In this document: positions 62,140 through 64,000 of the stretch, piece after piece
Numbering within the stretch: the first letter of the stretch is position 1
How the letters are laid out: every line of letters begins with the position of its first letter
Assembly (NCBI RefSeq): GCF_030816115.1
Contig: NZ_JAUSXQ010000001.1
Span: forward strand, 3,887,001-3,951,000
From: Chryseobacterium sp. W4I1
GTDB taxonomy: Bacteria > Bacteroidota > Bacteroidia > Flavobacteriales > Weeksellaceae
Direction of reading: 5' to 3'
DNA: 64,000 nt
Position numbers and translations under genes: made by a program
The notes under the pieces: model-generated
The model's database searches: none
Told to the model about the DNA's origin: nothing
What the model saw: only the letters and a program-made list of their open reading frames with translations

Positions 62140-62200
62140 TTAACCTTAATAATCTTATAATTAAGACTTTCAATAGTAAAAATACAATTATTAAGGTTAA
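62140..62200. repeat. Inverted repeat between convergent GNAT and bcp genes
   Basis: TTAACCTTAATAAT (62140-62153) and ATTATTAAGGTTAA (62187-62200) are perfect 14-bp inverted repeats around a 33-nt loop. It may act as a weak terminator for either gene, or be another dispersed palindromic repeat. Confidence 0.6.
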
Positions 62201-62219
62201 AAATATATTGATCTTACTC

Positions 62220-62666
62220 TTACTCTAATATCTGCTCTGCAGCAGTCTTTGAAGTAACTTTTTCTATCACTCTTGAACAAATTCCGTTCTCATCAAAAAT
62301 AAACGTTGTTCTTACAATTCCCATATAGGTTTTTCCGAAAGTCTTTTTCTCCTGCCAAACACCGAATTTTTCAATGATATTGTGGCTTTCATCAGCAATA
62401 AGATCGTAAGGGAATTCAAATTTGCTGTGGAAATTTTTCTGCTTTTTTATAGTGTCTCCACTTACTCCCAGCAGCTGAAATCCAGCTTTCTTAAGCTTTG
62501 AATAATTATCGCTCAGGTTGCATGCCTCCACGGTACAGGTAGGTGTATTGGCCTGCGGGTAAAAGAAAATAACCAATTTCTTCCCGATCAATTTTGATGA
62601 GGTAATGATTTCCCCGTCCTGATTTGTTCCTTCAAATTCAGGTAATTTATCTCCAACTTTCAGCAT
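62220..62666 (-). CDS. bcp: Thiol peroxidase Bcp (peroxiredoxin Q)
   Basis: A 148-residue peroxiredoxin. The peroxidatic Cys is in NTPTCTVEACNLSDNY (near residues 40-55), followed five residues later by the likely resolving Cys, as in BCP-type enzymes; FYPQANTP precedes it. It reduces hydroperoxides with thioredoxin. It is divergent from nth, with 33 nt between the start codons, so the two promoters overlap. Confidence 0.95.
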   Translation of the reverse strand: MLKVGDKLPEFEGTNQDGEIITSSKLIGKKLVIFFYPQANTPTCTVEACNLSDNYSKLKKAGFQLLGVSGDTIKKQKNFHSKFEFPYDLIADESHNIIEKFGVWQEKKTFGKTYMGIVRTTFIFDENGICSRVIEKVTSKTAAEQILE

Positions 62667-62699
62667 AATGAATTAATTTTGTTCAAATTTAATGGTTAC

Positions 62700-63320
62700 A
62701 TGACAAAAAAGCAAAGGGCGGAGCTCGTTCAGACTGAATTAGAGAAACTATATCCTACAACACCTATTCCGTTAGATCATACAGATCCTTATACCCTGAT
62801 GGTTGCTGTAGCACTTTCTGCACAGACAACGGATAAAAAAGTAAACCAGGTAACTCCCGACCTTTTTGCAGTGGCAGGAACACCACAGAGAATGGCCAGA
62901 CTGGAGGAATATGAAATAAAGGAACTGATCAAAGAGATTGGATTATCCAATACGAAAGCCAAAAACCTTAAAAGGATGGCCGAACTTTTACTGGAAAGGC
63001 ACAACGGGATCGTTCCCCAAACATATGAAGAACTGGAAGCGCTTCCCGGAGTAGGGCATAAAACAGCTTCAGTGGTCATGAGCCAGGCTTTCGGGTTTCC
63101 TGCCTTTCCGGTAGATACTCATATTCACAGGCTGATGACGCAATGGAAGCTTACTTCAGGAAAAAACGTTGTAGAAACGGAAAAAGATGCTAAAGCCATA
63201 TTTCCGAAAGAAGTATGGAATAAACTTCACCTTCAGATTATTTATTACGGAAGAGAATATTCTCCGGCCAGAGGAAAAGGTGAGAAAGATATTATCACAA
63301 AAATGATGTTTGAAAAGTAA
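62700..63320 (+). CDS. nth: Endonuclease III-like DNA glycosylase/AP lyase without the Fe-S cluster loop
   Basis: A 206-residue HhH-GPD protein. ALPGVGHKTASVVMSQAFG (near 115-133) contains the helix-hairpin-helix and the catalytic Lys, and FPVDTHIHRL has the catalytic Asp. It excises oxidised pyrimidines. The canonical C-terminal [4Fe-4S] loop (Cys-x6-Cys-x2-Cys-x5-Cys) is missing: the protein ends SPARGKGEKDIITKMMFEK with no cysteine. The start was set at the ATG 62700, as the earlier TTG at 62679 lies almost against bcp. Confidence 0.92.
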   Translation: MTKKQRAELVQTELEKLYPTTPIPLDHTDPYTLMVAVALSAQTTDKKVNQVTPDLFAVAGTPQRMARLEEYEIKELIKEIGLSNTKAKNLKRMAELLLERHNGIVPQTYEELEALPGVGHKTASVVMSQAFGFPAFPVDTHIHRLMTQWKLTSGKNVVETEKDAKAIFPKEVWNKLHLQIIYYGREYSPARGKGEKDIITKMMFEK

Positions 63321-63389
63321 ACATTTTATTACGTAAACTGATTCCACTTCCATAAAAAGGTGGAATTTTTACGGCAAACAACGGTTTAG

Positions 63390-63839
63390 TTAATAAATAT
63401 CCAGCAGCCTTCTGTGATAATTGATTTGTCCAAGATGATAATCCAGGTGTGTAATCAGGTGAATTAAAAAATATCCTGTTGTCATTTTTTCTTCAAAAAT
63501 AATGAGAGGATATTCCTTTTCAAGATCTTCAGAAGTTAATTGGCTAAGGACATCATCTACCATAATTATGGTTGCCGATATCTTTTCAATAAGTTCTGCT
63601 CGTGGAATATCTTTTAGTGAAAATTCAAGTTCTCGATGTCTGATATAGCCGGTTTTTCCTAGTTCTGCACCAAAATAAGTATTAAGGTTTCCAACCAAAT
63701 GAAGGCAGAGATTTCCTGCGGAATTGGAAATATTTTTATCGGTTTTCCAGATTACGTCTTCATTCTGGTAAGACTCTATCTCTGTTTTTAACTTATTTAA
63801 ATCCCTGTTGTAAAGAGATCTCAGGCTTTCTATAATCAT
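63390..63839 (-). CDS. DinB-like (DUF1572 type) protein
   Basis: A 149-residue helical protein with His residues spaced as in DinB-superfamily four-helix bundles: NLCLHLVGNLNTYFGAELG (near 44-62) and FLIHLITHLDYHLGQINYHR (near 123-142), which likely form a metal site. Known relatives include thiol transferases and DNA-damage-induced proteins; the activity of this one is unknown. The start at 63839 is preferred; an in-frame ATG at 63872 would add 11 residues. Confidence 0.85.
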   Translation of the reverse strand: MIIESLRSLYNRDLNKLKTEIESYQNEDVIWKTDKNISNSAGNLCLHLVGNLNTYFGAELGKTGYIRHRELEFSLKDIPRAELIEKISATIIMVDDVLSQLTSEDLEKEYPLIIFEEKMTTGYFLIHLITHLDYHLGQINYHRRLLDIY

Positions 63840-63908
63840 ATTTTTATATTTTGTGTATTGGTGGGTTTTCACATAAATTACGGTAATGAATCATATTACA
63901 AAACAAAA

Positions 63909-63937
63909 GACGAAGCAATTTACTAAACTGCTTCGTC
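63909..63937 (-). terminator. Terminator overlapping the end of the partial gene
   Basis: In the minus-strand transcript GACGAAGCA pairs with TGCTTCGTC around an 11-nt loop, followed by a T-rich stretch. The arm includes the last codons and the stop of the partial gene, as with tsaB. Confidence 0.75.
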
Positions 63938-64000
63938 AAAATGATCGATTTTATATTTTTTAGAGAAAATTACTTCTGCTTCGTGGCCCAAAGCTCCATT
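63923..64000 (-). CDS. 3' end of a gene, product unknown
   Basis: The last 25 codons of a reading frame entering from the right edge (NGALGHEAEVIFSKKYKIDH, then FDEAV and stop TAG at 63923). It looks coding because it runs from the window edge without interruption and ends at a proper terminator hairpin, but it is too short to name. Confidence 0.6.
   Translation of the reverse strand, partial: NGALGHEAEVIFSKKYKIDHFDEAV

Overview
The window looks like chromosomal DNA from a Flavobacteriia member close to Chryseobacterium (Weeksellaceae). The evidence is the low GC content, promoters with the Bacteroidota -7 element TAnnTTTG, few Shine-Dalgarno sequences, a type IX secretion gene (sprE/porW), a fused MurF-alanine racemase, and protein sequences of Flavobacteriia type throughout. 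No prophage, insertion sequence, CRISPR array or integrated element was recognised. Most genes are housekeeping, with several accessory clusters between them.

Layout. 1-5 kb: start of an ECF sigma factor, a DUF2520 protein, KdsC-like phosphatase, Maf and SprE. 5-11.7 kb (minus strand): tsaB, an SDR, YraN, LD-carboxypeptidase, a LysE transporter, RNase R and RpiB. 11.7-17 kb: an AT-rich spacer with three consensus DnaA boxes, pgk, a long convergent spacer, a methyltransferase, and a frameshifted mnmG with a perfect parS-type palindrome on each side. This is a candidate replication origin/centromere region. 17-24 kb: ybeY, a patatin-porin, murF-alr, tdk and an acidic repeat protein. 24-35 kb: rsmI, a WG-repeat protein, fabG, guaC, an Lgt-like membrane protein coupled to a tetraether-synthase-like radical SAM protein, a GNAT, surE, the Prc protease and a HigBA-type toxin-antitoxin pair.

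35-44 kb: SodC, an AraC regulator, a TonB-dependent receptor, and a LytS/LytTR two-component cluster containing four 2TM domains and an ICMT-like methyltransferase. Three promoters here (receptor, kinase, 2TM pair) share 9-bp direct repeats separated by 12 bp, 33-34 bp upstream of a TAnnTTTG box. That is LytTR-type operator geometry and ties the cluster into a predicted regulon. 44-49 kb: a cluster of uncharacterised membrane proteins including one with a Cys/Gly-rich tail, then mnmA. 49-64 kb: clpC, glycosyltransferases (one frameshifted), sufE, two identical tRNA-Val genes, folC, a TolC-family protein, an SprT-like protein, manC, a GNAT, bcp, nth and a DinB-like protein.

The most notable points are the predicted LytTR/2TM/TonB regulon, the Lgt-like plus radical SAM pair, the oriC/parS candidate region, and two genes (mnmG and a glycosyltransferase) each broken by one apparent extra A just after an AGA codon. 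All calls come from reading the sequence; no database search was run.
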